Shown piece by piece: positions 7,455 through 18,504 of a stretch of 64,000 nt of DNA; within the stretch, counting starts at the first letter, position 1; each line of letters opens with the position of its first letter. The DNA comes from Acidiphilium sp. C61 (GTDB taxonomy: Bacteria > Pseudomonadota > Alphaproteobacteria > Acetobacterales > Acetobacteraceae), in NCBI RefSeq assembly GCF_902712915.1, contig NZ_CACTIA010000005.1, positions 1,054,001-1,118,000 of the forward strand, in the 5' to 3' direction. A program made the translations under genes and the position numbers. Below the pieces are notes generated by a model that did not search any database, was not told the origin of the DNA, and saw nothing but the letters and a program-made list of their open reading frames with translations.

Positions 7455-9954
7455 GCCGCAGCGCGGCCAGAACCGCAAAAGGATGATCAGGGTTCGGCGG
7501 CGGCACCGGGCGCGCTGCCTTGCGCGGCGGTGGAGGTGGACCGCGTCTGGGGCGCCGGAGTTCGATCATCGGCGGGCGCGGCGGGCCGAACATGTCCGGT
7601 TCCATCGCCTCGCCGGGGATGAGCCGCAGCCCGAGGCCGCGCAGCACCGCGGGCAGATCCTCATGGCCCACGCCCAGCCGCGAGGCGAGCATCTGCGGCG
7701 CCGGCGCCGGACGGCGGCGCGCCGCATGGCGCAACTCGCCCGAGAGGCGCTCGGCGATATCGAGCCGGATCGCGCGCGGACCAGCCACCACCCAGCCGAG
7801 ATAAGCAGCGAGCCCGGCCGGCCAGTCCGGCGCCGGAAGCGAGACGAGGCCGGGCGGCGGCAGATCGGGCAGCGTCCGGCGGTGCCATGCCGACCAGAGG
7901 ATCGCGCGCAGCGCCGCCGCCCGCGGCTTCAGCAGCGCCGGCATGTAGAGAGCGAAGGCGCCATCCCGCACGCCGATCCGGCGCAGCTTCGCCCGCAACT
8001 CGCCTCCCGCACCGCCCGAAGCCAGCACGCCGGCCTGCTCGGCCAGCCGGTGCAGCACGCCGCGCAGCGCCGGATCCGTCTCGGCCGCCTTCGCCGCGCC
8101 GAAGAGCGGCGCCAGCCCCTCGGCGATCACGCCATCGACGAAGCGGGCCAGCCGCGCGCGCACCGTCTCGCGCTGCGATCCATCGAGAAACTCGCTGTCG
8201 ATCACCTCGACCGCCGGCGCCAGCAGCGTGGCGCCGCGCCGCAGCCGGGCGATCGGCGTTCCCTGCCAGGCAATCGCGCCAGCCGGCCCCAATGCAAAAT
8301 CGGTATCTGCCGCAGCCTCCAGCCGGGCGACGCGGCGCGGCATCTCGCTGGCCAGGGCGCGCCGCGCCGCCCGCAGCACGATCCGCTTGTCCACCCCGCC
8401 CACCGAGGCGTCCGGCTCGAAGCGGAACCCCTCGATCCGCCCGACCGGATGCCCCTCGACCACCACATCGCCCGCCCGCGTCACGGCGGACAGCAGTTCG
8501 GCGGTCTCGGACTGTTCCAGCCGCCGGGTCAGCCGCGCCGCCCGGCGATCGACGAAACGGGCCATCAGTTTCTCGTGCAGCGCGTCCGAAAGCAGGTCCT
8601 CCGCCTCGCGCGCGCGGCCCTGCCAGTGTGCGGCGTCGCGCACCCAATCGGCGCGGGCGGCGATGTAGGCCCAGATCCGGACCTCGGTCAGCCGCTGCAT
8701 CAGTGTGTCGATATCGCCGTCGGTGCGGCCGAGCCCGCCGATCTGCCCGGCAACCCAGTCCTGCGGCAATACGCCCTCGCGCAGCAGATGGGTGAAGACC
8801 CGGGCGCAGAGCCGCGTGTGATGATCGGTGGCGAGCTTGCGGAAATCCGGGATCTGGCACGCTTCCCAGAGCAGCCGCACGGCGCGGCGGCCGCGCGCGG
8901 CCTCGCGGATCGCCGGGTCATGCGTCAGCGCCGACAGCACCAGCACGTCCGACGCATCGTTGCCGCGCACGAGACCGGCTCGGTCGGGCGGTGCGAGCAG
9001 GCTGCCCAGCAGCGCATCCGGCGAGGCGAAATCAAGGTCCGCGTTCCGCCAGGCGAGCTGTTCCAGCGGCTCGAAGGCATGCGCCTCGACCGCGCCGACC
9101 AGTTCCTCGGTCAGCGGCGGGCAGGTGCCGGTGGAGCCGAACGTGCCGTCGCGCATCCCCCGCCCGGCACGGCCGGCGATCTGCGCCACCTCGCTCGCGG
9201 TCAGCAGGCGCGGGCGATGCCCGTCGAATTTCGACAGGCCGGCAAAGGCGACATGGTCGACATCCATGTTCAGCCCCATGCCGATCGCATCGGTCGCGAC
9301 CAGGAAATCGACTTCCTTTTCCTGATACAGCGCCACCTGCGCGTTGCGCGTGCGCGGCGAGAGCCGGCCCATGACCACCGCGCAGCCGCCGCGCCGGGTG
9401 CGCACCGCCTCGGCGATCGCGTAAACCTCGGCCGCCGAGAAGGCGACGATGGCCGAGCGTGGCGGCAGGCGGGACAGCTTCGCCGGGCCTGCATGCGACA
9501 ACTGCGACAGCCGCGGCCGCGTCTCGATCTCGGCCTCGGGCACGAGCCGGCGGAGCAGGCGGCGGATCGTCTCGGCGCCGAGGAACATGGTCTCCACCAT
9601 GCCGCGTGCGTGCAGCAGCCGGTCGGTGAAGACATGGCCGCGATCGGGATCGGCGCAGAGCTGGATCTCGTCAACTGCGACGAATTCCACTTTCCGGTCC
9701 AGCGGCATCGCCTCGACGGTGCAACTGAACCAGCGCGCCTCGGCCGGCACGATCTTTTCCTCGCCGGTGATCAGCGCGACGTGCCGCGCCCCCTTCACGG
9801 CGACCATCCGGTCGTAATTCTCGCGCGCGAGCAGGCGAAGCGGAAAGCCGATGATGCCGGAGGAATGGGCCAGCAGCCGTTCGATGGCGAGATGGGTCTT
9901 GCCCGTGTTGGTCGGGCCAAGCACCGCCTTCACACGCGGGGCGAATCCGGACAT
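7441..9954 (-). CDS. SUV3/MgpS-like DExx-box RNA helicase
   Basis: The 837-residue protein begins with [13 protein letters not shown] (Walker A at 13-20), continues with VAVDEIQLC as the DExQ box and [17 protein letters not shown] plus [11 protein letters not shown] as the helicase C-domain motifs. This is the mitochondrial SUV3-like architecture found widely in alphaproteobacteria next to an S4 protein. The remaining part (about residues 330-837) is Ala/Arg-rich and helical with no motif I can name; the end is Pro/Arg-rich. The likely role is RNA unwinding in RNA turnover or ribosome quality control. I chose ATG at 9952-9954, placing GPTNTGKT at the usual distance from the N-terminus; the longer frame upstream adds 13 unlikely residues. 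Confidence 0.9.
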   Translation of the reverse strand: MSGFAPRVKAVLGPTNTGKTHLAIERLLAHSSGIIGFPLRLLARENYDRMVAVKGARHVALITGEEKIVPAEARWFSCTVEAMPLDRKVEFVAVDEIQLCADPDRGHVFTDRLLHARGMVETMFLGAETIRRLLRRLVPEAEIETRPRLSQLSHAGPAKLSRLPPRSAIVAFSAAEVYAIAEAVRTRRGGCAVVMGRLSPRTRNAQVALYQEKEVDFLVATDAIGMGLNMDVDHVAFAGLSKFDGHRPRLLTASEVAQIAGRAGRGMRDGTFGSTGTCPPLTEELVGAVEAHAFEPLEQLAWRNADLDFASPDALLGSLLAPPDRAGLVRGNDASDVLVLSALTHDPAIREAARGRRAVRLLWEACQIPDFRKLATDHHTRLCARVFTHLLREGVLPQDWVAGQIGGLGRTDGDIDTLMQRLTEVRIWAYIAARADWVRDAAHWQGRAREAEDLLSDALHEKLMARFVDRRAARLTRRLEQSETAELLSAVTRAGDVVVEGHPVGRIEGFRFEPDASVGGVDKRIVLRAARRALASEMPRRVARLEAAADTDFALGPAGAIAWQGTPIARLRRGATLLAPAVEVIDSEFLDGSQRETVRARLARFVDGVIAEGLAPLFGAAKAAETDPALRGVLHRLAEQAGVLASGGAGGELRAKLRRIGVRDGAFALYMPALLKPRAAALRAILWSAWHRRTLPDLPPPGLVSLPAPDWPAGLAAYLGWVVAGPRAIRLDIAERLSGELRHAARRRPAPAPQMLASRLGVGHEDLPAVLRGLGLRLIPGEAMEPDMFGPPRPPMIELRRPRRGPPPPPRKAARPVPPPNPDHPFAVLAALRRVAS

Positions 9955-10009
9955 GCCCCGAGTGTGGCGCTTCCACCGCCAAATGCAAGGCACGACGACA
10001 TGCCCGGCG

Positions 10010-10038
10010 ATTGCAGAAGCGCTGCGCCTCCCCTATCT
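10010..10038 (+). promoter_or_regulatory. Possible heat-shock (RpoH) promoter of htpG
   Basis: ATTGCAG (10010-10016) and CCCCTATCT (10030-10038) are separated by 13 bases, the spacing of sigma-32 promoters, and lie 53 bp upstream of htpG. The -10 element fits the CCCCATNT consensus well; the -35 element is a weak match to CTTGAAA. Assignment rests mostly on the downstream gene being a heat-shock gene. Confidence 0.4.
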
Positions 10039-10091
10039 CGCAGGGCGCAATCCGACCCACCCGCAAGGGTTTTTGCCAAGAGGGACTTCTG

Positions 10092-11912
<1,821 letters not shown>

Positions 11913-11920
11913 GGCATAGC

Positions 11921-11946
11921 GGCGCCGGTCTGCCTGGGCCGGCGCC
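11921..11946. terminator. GC-rich hairpin between convergent htpG and dipeptidase genes
   Basis: GGCGCCGG (11921-11928) and CCGGCGCC (11939-11946) form a perfect 8-bp stem with a 10-base loop, sitting in the 39-bp gap between two converging genes. There is no clear T-tract on either strand, so it may act as a bidirectional but inefficient terminator. Confidence 0.5.
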
Positions 11947-11951
11947 CTCCC

Positions 11952-12983
11952 CTACCGATCCAGCGCCACAACTCCGGCGGGCGCTTCCCGCCGCACCCGT
12001 TCCGCCTCGCGCAGCAGGCGGAGAAAATTGCCGCCCCAGATCTTCTCCAGCGCCGGACGGTCGTAGCCGCGGCGCACCAGTTCCGCCGTCAGCGCCGGGG
12101 TTTCCGCCGCGTTCATGTAGCCGGCAACGCCGCCGCCACCATCGAAATCGGTGCCGATACCGACATGCTCGACCCCGATCCGGCGTACGACATAGTCGAC
12201 ATGATCGGCGATCGCCTCCACCCCGATCTCGGAGGGTTTCGCGCCGCGCTTGAGAAACGCCGAAACCATGGTGATCTGGATCAGCCCGCCGGTTGCGGCG
12301 AGCAGGTCGAGCTGCTCGTCGTCGAGATTGCGCGGATGGTCGCAGAGCGTCCGCACGCAGGAATGGGTGGCGATCACCGGGGTGCGCGAGAGCCGCGCGG
12401 CCTGCATCATCGTCAATTTCGCGGTGTGGCTGACATCGACGAGAATGCCAAGCTCGTTCATCCGCGCGACAGCAGCCCGCCCAAGTTCCGAAAGCCCGCC
12501 ATGCAGCACCGCGGTATCGCCGAGCTCGGCGCGCGGAATCGCGGCATCGGCAAGGTCGTTATGGCCGTTATGGGTCATCGTCATGTAGCGCACACCGCGC
12601 GCCGCAAATTCATCGAGGGTCGTGAGGTCCCCACCGAGGGCGGCACCATTTTCCACCACAGGGATCACAGCGAACCTGCCGTCCCGATACGCAGCCTCGA
12701 TAGAATCAGCCGTCACGGCGAGGCTTGTGCCGGGCTGGCGGCCCATGGCCGCAATCGTGTCGAGCATCGCCAGCGCCCGCGTCTTCGACGCGGTGCTGCA
12801 AGCCGGGGTTCGGCGCCCCTGCGGGACATAGGCGGCGAAGCAGACCGCCCCGACCCCGCCGCGCAGCGCCTTTGGCAGATCGACGCAACGCGGCCCGTTA
12901 TGCATGAAATCCGCCCCCTCGGGCCACGGGATATCGACATGCGTGTCGATGACGAGAAGATCGGCGTGATCGTGATGTGTCAT
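11952..12983 (-). CDS. Membrane dipeptidase-type zinc peptidase (family M19)
   Basis: The 343-residue enzyme has the M19 metal ligands: DTHVD at 13-17, the bridging Glu region ENGAAL, a His in VDVSHTAKL, THSCVRTLCDHPRNLDD and GTDFDGGGGV. These proteins hydrolyse dipeptides, including some with D-residues, using two zinc ions. No signal peptide is visible (the N-terminus is MTHHDHADLL), so the bacterial form is probably cytoplasmic despite the family name. It stands alone and converges with htpG. Substrate is unknown. Confidence 0.92.
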   Translation of the reverse strand: MTHHDHADLLVIDTHVDIPWPEGADFMHNGPRCVDLPKALRGGVGAVCFAAYVPQGRRTPACSTASKTRALAMLDTIAAMGRQPGTSLAVTADSIEAAYRDGRFAVIPVVENGAALGGDLTTLDEFAARGVRYMTMTHNGHNDLADAAIPRAELGDTAVLHGGLSELGRAAVARMNELGILVDVSHTAKLTMMQAARLSRTPVIATHSCVRTLCDHPRNLDDEQLDLLAATGGLIQITMVSAFLKRGAKPSEIGVEAIADHVDYVVRRIGVEHVGIGTDFDGGGGVAGYMNAAETPALTAELVRRGYDRPALEKIWGGNFLRLLREAERVRREAPAGVVALDR

Positions 12984-13031
12984 GTCCTAACCCTCACCGG
13001 AGGCAGGCCATGCGGTCAAGAGCAAGACCGC

Positions 13032-13529
13032 TCAACCGAGACCGAACAGCCCGTAGAGGCGCAGCATCGGCGGCCAGGCCCGGCCGATGGGAGCATGCAG
13101 TGCAAACAACAGGGCGATCAACACCAGCAACACGCCGCCAGAAACGATCCACTGCACCCGTTCGGACGGCCAGAGTTCAACCGATGCGGCAGAGATTTTC
13201 CTGGGCTCCACGACCAGGGGGGGATCGGAAACCGGGAGCGGCGAGGGTTCGGGAATCGGCGAGGGTTCCACCACCGGCTCAGCCGCCGGCTCGGCCAGGG
13301 CTTTCGCTGCCGCGTCGGGCGCTCCAGTATCGGAAGATCCAGTGTCGGGCGATCCTGTGTCGGCCTCTGCTTCCGCCTCTGCCTCGGCCGCAACGGCGTC
13401 CGGCGTGAGATCCCAGACATGCAAGCATGCGGCGCAACGCACGGCTGCTGGCAATCGCGCCGCCATCTCGTCCGGCAGAACGTAAACAGCCTCGCAATTC
13501 GGGCATGCGGCGCGCATGACGCGTTTCAT
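13032..13529 (-). CDS. MJ0042-type zinc-ribbon protein with acidic linker and C-terminal membrane segment
   Basis: The 165-residue protein starts with a zinc ribbon (CPNC at about 9-12 and CAAC at about 34-37), the MJ0042 family found upstream of ftsE in alphaproteobacteria. A low-complexity Ala/Glu/Pro/Asp linker of about 70 residues follows, then one membrane helix (VQWIVSGGVLLVLIALLFAL). The linker is encoded by short tandem repeats: 15-bp units near 13323-13367 and 6-bp Ala-Glu units after them. The start at 13529 has GGTGGAG about 12 bases upstream; a start at 13517 is possible. It is divergent from ftsE. Function is unknown; position suggests an envelope or division role. Confidence 0.8.
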   Translation of the reverse strand: MKRVMRAACPNCEAVYVLPDEMAARLPAAVRCAACLHVWDLTPDAVAAEAEAEAEADTGSPDTGSSDTGAPDAAAKALAEPAAEPVVEPSPIPEPSPLPVSDPPLVVEPRKISAASVELWPSERVQWIVSGGVLLVLIALLFALHAPIGRAWPPMLRLYGLFGLG

Positions 13530-13614
13530 GGCAGTTTCGCTCCACCCGCGCAACAGCCGCCATACGGGCCCGATGCCGGTTGATCGTGGCCGGGAGCCGG
13601 GGCATTGAAGAGCA

Positions 13615-14286
13615 ATGATCCGCTTCACCCATGTCCGGCTGCGCTATGGCAAATCTCCGGCCACGGACTCCGTTGCGCTCGACGATATCGACTTCGAGAT
13701 CCCGGAAGGTGGGTTCCGGTGGCTGACCGGCCCTTCGGGCGCCGGCAAGACCAGCCTGCTCAAACTCATGTATCTCGCGCTGCACCCGAGCGAGGGGCGG
13801 ATCGACCTGTTCGGCACCCCCACCTCGCGGCTCGACCGGCGGGGGACTGCCTTGCTGCGGCGGCGGATCGGCGTCGTTTATCAGGATTTCCGGCTGCTCC
13901 AGCATCTCACCGCGTTCGACAACGTCGCCCTGCCGCTACGCCTCGCAAGGCGCAAGGAGGCGCAGGTCCGCGCCGATGTCACCGAACTGCTCCGCTGGGT
14001 CGGCCTGTCCGGCCGGCTCGATCACCGGCCGGACGAGATGTCCGGCGGCGAGCAGCAGCGCGTCGCGATCGCGCGCGCGGTGATCGCCAAGCCCTCCCTG
14101 CTCGTTGCCGACGAACCTACCGGGAATCTCGATGACGATCAGGCGGAGCGGCTGATGCATCTCATTCGCTCGCTGAACCGTCTCGGCACCACGGTCATCG
14201 TGGCGACCCACAATCTGGGCCTGGTTGCCCGCCACCCGGCGCCGATGATCGAACTGCAGGACGGAAGGATGACATGGCATGGCTAG
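13615..14286 (+). CDS. ftsE: Cell-division ABC ATPase FtsE
   Basis: The 223-residue ABC ATPase has Walker A GPSGAGKT (39-46), [17 protein letters not shown] after it, signature [15 protein letters not shown] and Walker [15 protein letters not shown]. FtsE with FtsX forms a complex at the septum that activates periplasmic peptidoglycan hydrolases. The start is ATG at 13615, in a short gap after the divergent zinc-ribbon gene. It overlaps ftsX by 8 bp, showing a coupled operon. Confidence 0.96.
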   Translation: MIRFTHVRLRYGKSPATDSVALDDIDFEIPEGGFRWLTGPSGAGKTSLLKLMYLALHPSEGRIDLFGTPTSRLDRRGTALLRRRIGVVYQDFRLLQHLTAFDNVALPLRLARRKEAQVRADVTELLRWVGLSGRLDHRPDEMSGGEQQRVAIARAVIAKPSLLVADEPTGNLDDDQAERLMHLIRSLNRLGTTVIVATHNLGLVARHPAPMIELQDGRMTWHG

Positions 14287-15205
14287 GCACCGCCACGCCT
14301 CGCGCGCCGACCGGATCGGCCTGCGCGCCGCGATGGCGGACCGGCTGCTGCCCTTCGTGGTGGCGGCGATGTCCTTCCTCGCGGCGTTGGCGCTTGCCGG
14401 CAGCATTGCCGCCGGCACGCTCGCCACCCACTGGCTCAGCGGCGCGCAGAACCTCCTGACGGTCGAGGTCGGCTCTCCTGCGGCCCCCGCCGCCAGCGGG
14501 AACACCTCGCGGATCGATGCCGTGCTGCAGCAGATGAAAGCCATGCCCGGGTTGGCCGACGCGCGCCGGCTTTCCGATTCGGAATTGGCGGATGTGCTGA
14601 AACCCTGGCTCGGCTCGGCTGCAACCGGAGCCAGCCTGCCGATTGCGCTGCCAGCGGTAATCGTCGTCCATGCAGGTGCGGGATCGGTCGACACCGCAAC
14701 GCTCGCGACCGCCCTCGACAAGACCGCGCCGGGAACGCTCGTCGATTCCGGATCGCGGTGGGCAGGCCGGATCGCGGAACTGACCGATAGTATCCGCGCC
14801 TCTGCGGCGGCGGTCCTTGTGATCGTGGCGCTGGTCGCGGCCTCGGTGGTCGCGGTCGCGGTGCGGGCGGGCCTTGCCCAACGGCGGGAAGCGATCGAGA
14901 TCATCCATGGGCTCGGTGCGCTGGATTCCGACATCGCCAACCAGTTCGCAGGGCGCGCCATGCGTCTCGCCGGGCTGGGCGGGCTGATCGGCGGACTTGC
15001 CGCGCCGCCCGTGCTGGCCTGGGTCGGCCATCTTGCCGCCGGCCTCATGATCGCCCCGACATCCGCGTCCGGCGGGCTTTCGCTGATCGCGGGACTGCCG
15101 CCGTTGCTGGTGGCGACGCCGCCGATCTTCACTCTTGCCGCCGCGGCGATCGGCTGGATCGCAGCACAGGTAACCGTCCGCGGCTGGCTTCGGCAACTGA
15201 CGTGA
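14279..15205 (+). CDS. ftsX: Cell-division permease-like protein FtsX
   Basis: The 308-residue protein has one membrane helix near the N-terminus (LLPFVVAAMSFLAALALAGS), a periplasmic domain of about 120 residues, and three membrane segments in the second half (AAAVLVIVALVAASVVAVAV; LAGLGGLIGGLAAPPVLAWV; PPIFTLAAAAIGWIAAQV). The motif RREAIEIIHGLGALDSDIA between segments is the FtsX loop that contacts FtsE. The start ATG overlaps the end of ftsE and the stop overlaps the next gene by 4 bp (GTGA), so translation is coupled throughout. Confidence 0.95.
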   Translation: MARHRHASRADRIGLRAAMADRLLPFVVAAMSFLAALALAGSIAAGTLATHWLSGAQNLLTVEVGSPAAPAASGNTSRIDAVLQQMKAMPGLADARRLSDSELADVLKPWLGSAATGASLPIALPAVIVVHAGAGSVDTATLATALDKTAPGTLVDSGSRWAGRIAELTDSIRASAAAVLVIVALVAASVVAVAVRAGLAQRREAIEIIHGLGALDSDIANQFAGRAMRLAGLGGLIGGLAAPPVLAWVGHLAAGLMIAPTSASGGLSLIAGLPPLLVATPPIFTLAAAAIGWIAAQVTVRGWLRQLT

Positions 15206-15858
15206 AGCCGGCCGATGACATCGGGATCGGGCGGCACCGCAGGCCGGCACGCCGGCGGTCCGGCCGCCTGCGCTGGGCGCTTGGCATCGTGCTGGCGTTG
15301 CTGCTGGTCTGGATGGGCAGCTTCGGCTGGTTCCTCAATCTGATCGCCACCGAACACGCGCAAAACCCGATGCCGCACGCGGACGGCATCGTCGTGCTCA
15401 CCGGTGGCGCCGAAAGGGTGAAGGCCGGGCTGGAACTGCTCATGGCCGGCGCGGCGCCGCGGCTGCTGATCTCCGGCGCCGGCGAAGGAACGTTTCTGGG
15501 CGACTTCACGGTCAGGGACGGGATCGATGCGAACGCCAAGGCCGCCGACATCGACATCGGCCACTCAGCCGCCAGCACAAAGGGCAATGCGCGCGAAACC
15601 GCGGCCTGGGCGAAGCGGTATCATATCGCCTCGCTCATCGTCGTCACGGCCGATTATCACATGCCGCGCGCAATGATCGACCTTCACCGCGCCATGCCGG
15701 ACGTCAGGCTTGTGCCCGAACCCGTCCGTCCGCCCGCGATGACCCATCCCAGCCAGCCGCACATTCTGAAAATCCTGATGGCCGAGTTCATCAAGTATAT
15801 CGCCGTGCGGCTGCATCTGGACGGCATCGCGGCACATCGAATCGAGGCGCATGGCTGA
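15202..15858 (+). CDS. YdcF/SanA-like DUF218 protein
   Basis: The 218-residue protein has an N-terminal basic stretch and a membrane anchor (WALGIVLALLLVWMGSFGWF), followed by a DUF218 domain: HADGIVVLTGGAERVKAGLEL, LISGAGEG, STKGNARETAAWAKRY and VTADYHMPRAM. Such proteins (YdcF, SanA, ElyC) act in envelope or peptidoglycan precursor metabolism, but the reaction here is unknown. The GTG start at 15202 overlaps the ftsX stop by 4 bp. Next to FtsEX and PlsC, it fits an envelope-biogenesis operon. Confidence 0.88.
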   Translation: MKPADDIGIGRHRRPARRRSGRLRWALGIVLALLLVWMGSFGWFLNLIATEHAQNPMPHADGIVVLTGGAERVKAGLELLMAGAAPRLLISGAGEGTFLGDFTVRDGIDANAKAADIDIGHSAASTKGNARETAAWAKRYHIASLIVVTADYHMPRAMIDLHRAMPDVRLVPEPVRPPAMTHPSQPHILKILMAEFIKYIAVRLHLDGIAAHRIEAHG

Positions 15859-16556
15859 TGTTTCTGCTGGGATCGCTCTTGTTTCATGCCTTCATATTGG
15901 TTTCCGGCCTCACCGCCGGATTGTGGGCAAACCTTTTGCTGCGCATCGCCCCCGAAAAGGTTCTGCCGTTCGGCCAGGCCTGGGCGCGCCTCGCGCTGCG
16001 GGCGCTGCGGGCACTCTGCGGAATCGCGATCGTGTATGAGGGGCTGGAAAACATCCCTGAAGGCCCGGTAATCCTTGCCGCCCAGCACCAGTCGGCGCTC
16101 GACACCATGATCTGGTTCACCCGACTGCCCAAACCCGCCTACGTGATGAAGCAGGAGCTCAGCCGGATCCCGATTCTGGGGCCGCTTCTGGTTCCCTCCG
16201 GCCAGATCCCGCTCGACCGATCCGGCGGGGCAAAGGCACTACGAGACCTGACCGAACGGGTTCGCGCCGCGGCCGCCAGCGGTCGGCAGATCATCATTTT
16301 CCCCGAAGGCACCCGCGTGGCTCCGGGCGAGCGGGCCCGATTGCAGCCCGGCATCGTCGCGATCGCCAAGGCAACCGGCTTGCCCGTCCTTCCGGTCTCG
16401 ACGGATTCTGGCCGTGTGTGGGGCCGCAACTCGATCCGCAAGTATCCTGGCACCGTACATGTCGAGGTGCACCCGCCCCTGCCGACGGGCCTTGACCGCA
16501 CGGCGATGCTTCAATCTCTGGAAACCATTTTTTATGGTGAGACGCACTGTGGATAA
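15858..16556 (+). CDS. plsC: 1-acyl-sn-glycerol-3-phosphate acyltransferase
   Basis: The 232-residue membrane-associated enzyme has the acyltransferase motifs HQSALD (His77 to Asp82, HX4D) and FPEGTR (148-153), with an N-terminal hydrophobic helix. It transfers an acyl chain to lysophosphatidate, giving phosphatidate for phospholipid synthesis. ATG at 15858 overlaps the preceding stop by one base (TGATG). It is the last gene of the ftsE-ftsX-ydcF-like-plsC operon. An AT-rich gap follows. Confidence 0.93.
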   Translation: MFLLGSLLFHAFILVSGLTAGLWANLLLRIAPEKVLPFGQAWARLALRALRALCGIAIVYEGLENIPEGPVILAAQHQSALDTMIWFTRLPKPAYVMKQELSRIPILGPLLVPSGQIPLDRSGGAKALRDLTERVRAAAASGRQIIIFPEGTRVAPGERARLQPGIVAIAKATGLPVLPVSTDSGRVWGRNSIRKYPGTVHVEVHPPLPTGLDRTAMLQSLETIFYGETHCG

Positions 16557-16772
16557 CTCTGTGCGCAATTATCGGATGTCTCTGAAAAACGCTGTGAGTA
16601 GATTTTCATAAATATATGTTTTATAACAATTTTCTTCTTATGTTCCGATTGAGCGCCGGATATGGTCACTGATGGGGATAAGCAAACTGGCCAGGGTTTC
16701 GATGCTCCCGCCACAGTGGAAGCCAAAAGCCGGAATTGGTAAATTTCGCCGTTTCGCTTATGTGGTCTCGTT
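16557..16772. other. AT-rich intergenic stretch between plsC and the DedA-like gene
   Basis: The first half (about 16557-16660) is strikingly AT-rich (ATAAATATATGTTTTATAAC near 16610-16630) compared with the window average. No coding frame with family features or plausible start is visible. It probably holds the promoter of the DedA-like gene; a small RNA cannot be excluded from sequence alone. Confidence 0.5.
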
Positions 16773-17366
16773 ATGTGGTTGACGGACTTCAGTACGCTGC
16801 TCGGCTCTGCTGCGGGCAGCCCCCCGCTCGAGATCACGACGATCATTCTCGGCACCTTCATTCTTGAGGATGCCGCGACATTGCTTGCCGCAATGCAGGT
16901 TGCCGCCGGCGCCGTGTCGCTGCCGATCGCGCTTGGCTCGCTTTATGCCGGCATCGTGCTCGGCGATATCGGGCTCTACTGGCTTGGCCGTCTCTCCGGC
17001 CGCCATCCCTGGGCGCACCGGCTGGTGCCTCAGCGCCGGCGGGATATCGGGCGGGATTGGGTCAGCGTGCGGATCATCCCCGTGGTCGTGGTCAGCCGCT
17101 TTATCCCCGGCCTGCGGCTGCCCACCTACACGACTTGCGGATTCCTCCGCGCACCATTCCTGGCCTTTGTCGCGGCGGCAATCCTCGCGACGCTCGCGTG
17201 GACGAGCCTGCTGTTCTTTGTCAGCCTGAAGCTTGGGGCGCTAATGGTGCATTATCTCGGCCCCTGGCGCTGGGTTGGACTGGCGGTTTTCGTGGTGATC
17301 CTGATCATGGTAGGCAGGGTTGCGGCACGGTGGCATGCTGACCGCATCGGAAAGGACGCCCTATGA
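16773..17366 (+). CDS. DedA-family (SNARE-associated/VTT) membrane protein
   Basis: The 197-residue integral membrane protein has the VTT-domain features: acidic membrane-entrance region (FILEDAATLLAAM), GDIGLYWLGR, and the arginine motif VVSRFIPGLRLPTYTTCGF typical of DedA proteins. DedA proteins are lipid flippases or scramblases, several acting on undecaprenyl phosphate or phospholipids. The start ATG lies at 16773. The stop overlaps the ATP-grasp start by 4 bp (ATGA), so the two proteins probably act in the same envelope pathway. Exact lipid substrate is unknown. Confidence 0.88.
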   Translation: MWLTDFSTLLGSAAGSPPLEITTIILGTFILEDAATLLAAMQVAAGAVSLPIALGSLYAGIVLGDIGLYWLGRLSGRHPWAHRLVPQRRRDIGRDWVSVRIIPVVVVSRFIPGLRLPTYTTCGFLRAPFLAFVAAAILATLAWTSLLFFVSLKLGALMVHYLGPWRWVGLAVFVVILIMVGRVAARWHADRIGKDAL

Positions 17367-18472
17367 GCGATGTCTCCCCAGCGTCGAGCGTTTCGGCGGG
17401 GCCGGCCGGGCGACGGGATGCCAGTCCCGTCTCGTTCTTCGAATTCTGGCCCGGTTTCATCTTCTATGCCCCCGTTGCGTTGTTCTGGCTGTTTCAGGCG
17501 ATTCGTCACCGCAGCGTGACGCTCCCCGCGCTGACCAATCCCCGCATCGAGGCAGGCGGGATTTGCGGCGAGTCGAAGAACGACATTCTCGACCTGTGCG
17601 GCCCCGAGGCGCGGCGCTGGATCGCTCCCTATGTCGGGATCACGACGCCGGCGCATCATGGCGGTGACGTGGCGATGGCCGAAGCCGCCATGCGGGAGGC
17701 AGGCCTCGCCTATCCCGTGGTGGTCAAACCGGACATGAGCTGCAATGGCGCAGGCGTTCGCCTCGTTGAGAACGACGCCGCCCTGGCCGCCTATCTCGCC
17801 GAATTTCCCCGGGCGACACGCCTTCAGATCCAGGCGCTGGTGCCGCATGAGGGCGAGGCGGGACTATTCTACATCCGCGAGCCGGGCGCGGCACGCGGGC
17901 GGATCACATCGATCACGCTCAAATATGCGCCCGTGGTCATCGGCGACGGCCGGTCGCGCATCCGCGACCTGATCGGCGCGGACGCAAGGCTGAACGCGGT
18001 TGCTGATCTGCTGCTCGGCAAGCTCGGAACCGGCGCATCGCGCATACCCGAGGCGGGGGAACGGGTGCGGCTGGTTTTCGTGGGCAATCATTGCCGAGGA
18101 TCGACCTTCAAGGATGGCCGGCATCTGATCACCCCCGAACTCACCGAGCGCATCGAGACGATCGCGCGCGACATTCCCGATTTCCATTTCGGCCGGTTCG
18201 ACCTGCGCTACACATCAGCAAGCGCGCTGCGCAGAGGCGAGGGCTTCTCGATTATCGAGGTCAACGGCGCTGGCTCCGAGGCGACCCATATCTGGGACCC
18301 GCAAACCACGATCAGGGAAGCCTACCGGGCGCAGTTCTTTCATTACGGTGCCGCATTCAGGATCGGGGCGGCGATGCGTGCGAAGGGTGTGCCGCGTTAC
18401 GGCACGCTGCGCCTGCTTCGGGCGTGGCGACGGCAGAAGGCCCTCATGGCGCTCTATCCGACCAACGATTGA
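17363..18472 (+). CDS. ATP-grasp ligase with N-terminal membrane segment
   Basis: The 369-residue protein has one predicted membrane helix near residues 28-46 (FWPGFIFYAPVALFWLFQAI) and then an ATP-grasp fold like D-Ala-D-Ala ligase/carbamoyl-phosphate synthetases: AGLAYPVVVKPDMSCNGAGV, LQIQALVPHEGEAGLFYIR, and the metal site FDLRY...FSIIEVNGAGSEATHIWD. ATP-grasp enzymes join a carboxylate to an amine or thiol through an acyl phosphate. The substrate is not recognisable. Coupling to a DedA protein (4-bp overlap) suggests a membrane-bound envelope substrate; this is inference. The following IS element starts 32 bp after the stop. Confidence 0.8.
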   Translation: MSDVSPASSVSAGPAGRRDASPVSFFEFWPGFIFYAPVALFWLFQAIRHRSVTLPALTNPRIEAGGICGESKNDILDLCGPEARRWIAPYVGITTPAHHGGDVAMAEAAMREAGLAYPVVVKPDMSCNGAGVRLVENDAALAAYLAEFPRATRLQIQALVPHEGEAGLFYIREPGAARGRITSITLKYAPVVIGDGRSRIRDLIGADARLNAVADLLLGKLGTGASRIPEAGERVRLVFVGNHCRGSTFKDGRHLITPELTERIETIARDIPDFHFGRFDLRYTSASALRRGEGFSIIEVNGAGSEATHIWDPQTTIREAYRAQFFHYGAAFRIGAAMRAKGVPRYGTLRLLRAWRRQKALMALYPTND

Positions 18473-18504
18473 TCTGATTGTACGCGATGAACTCCCTCAG
18501 GCTA

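Noticed and set aside
13936..15564. Open frame of 542 codons on the minus strand
   Set aside because: Opposite to ftsE/ftsX/ydcF-like genes; low-complexity content.
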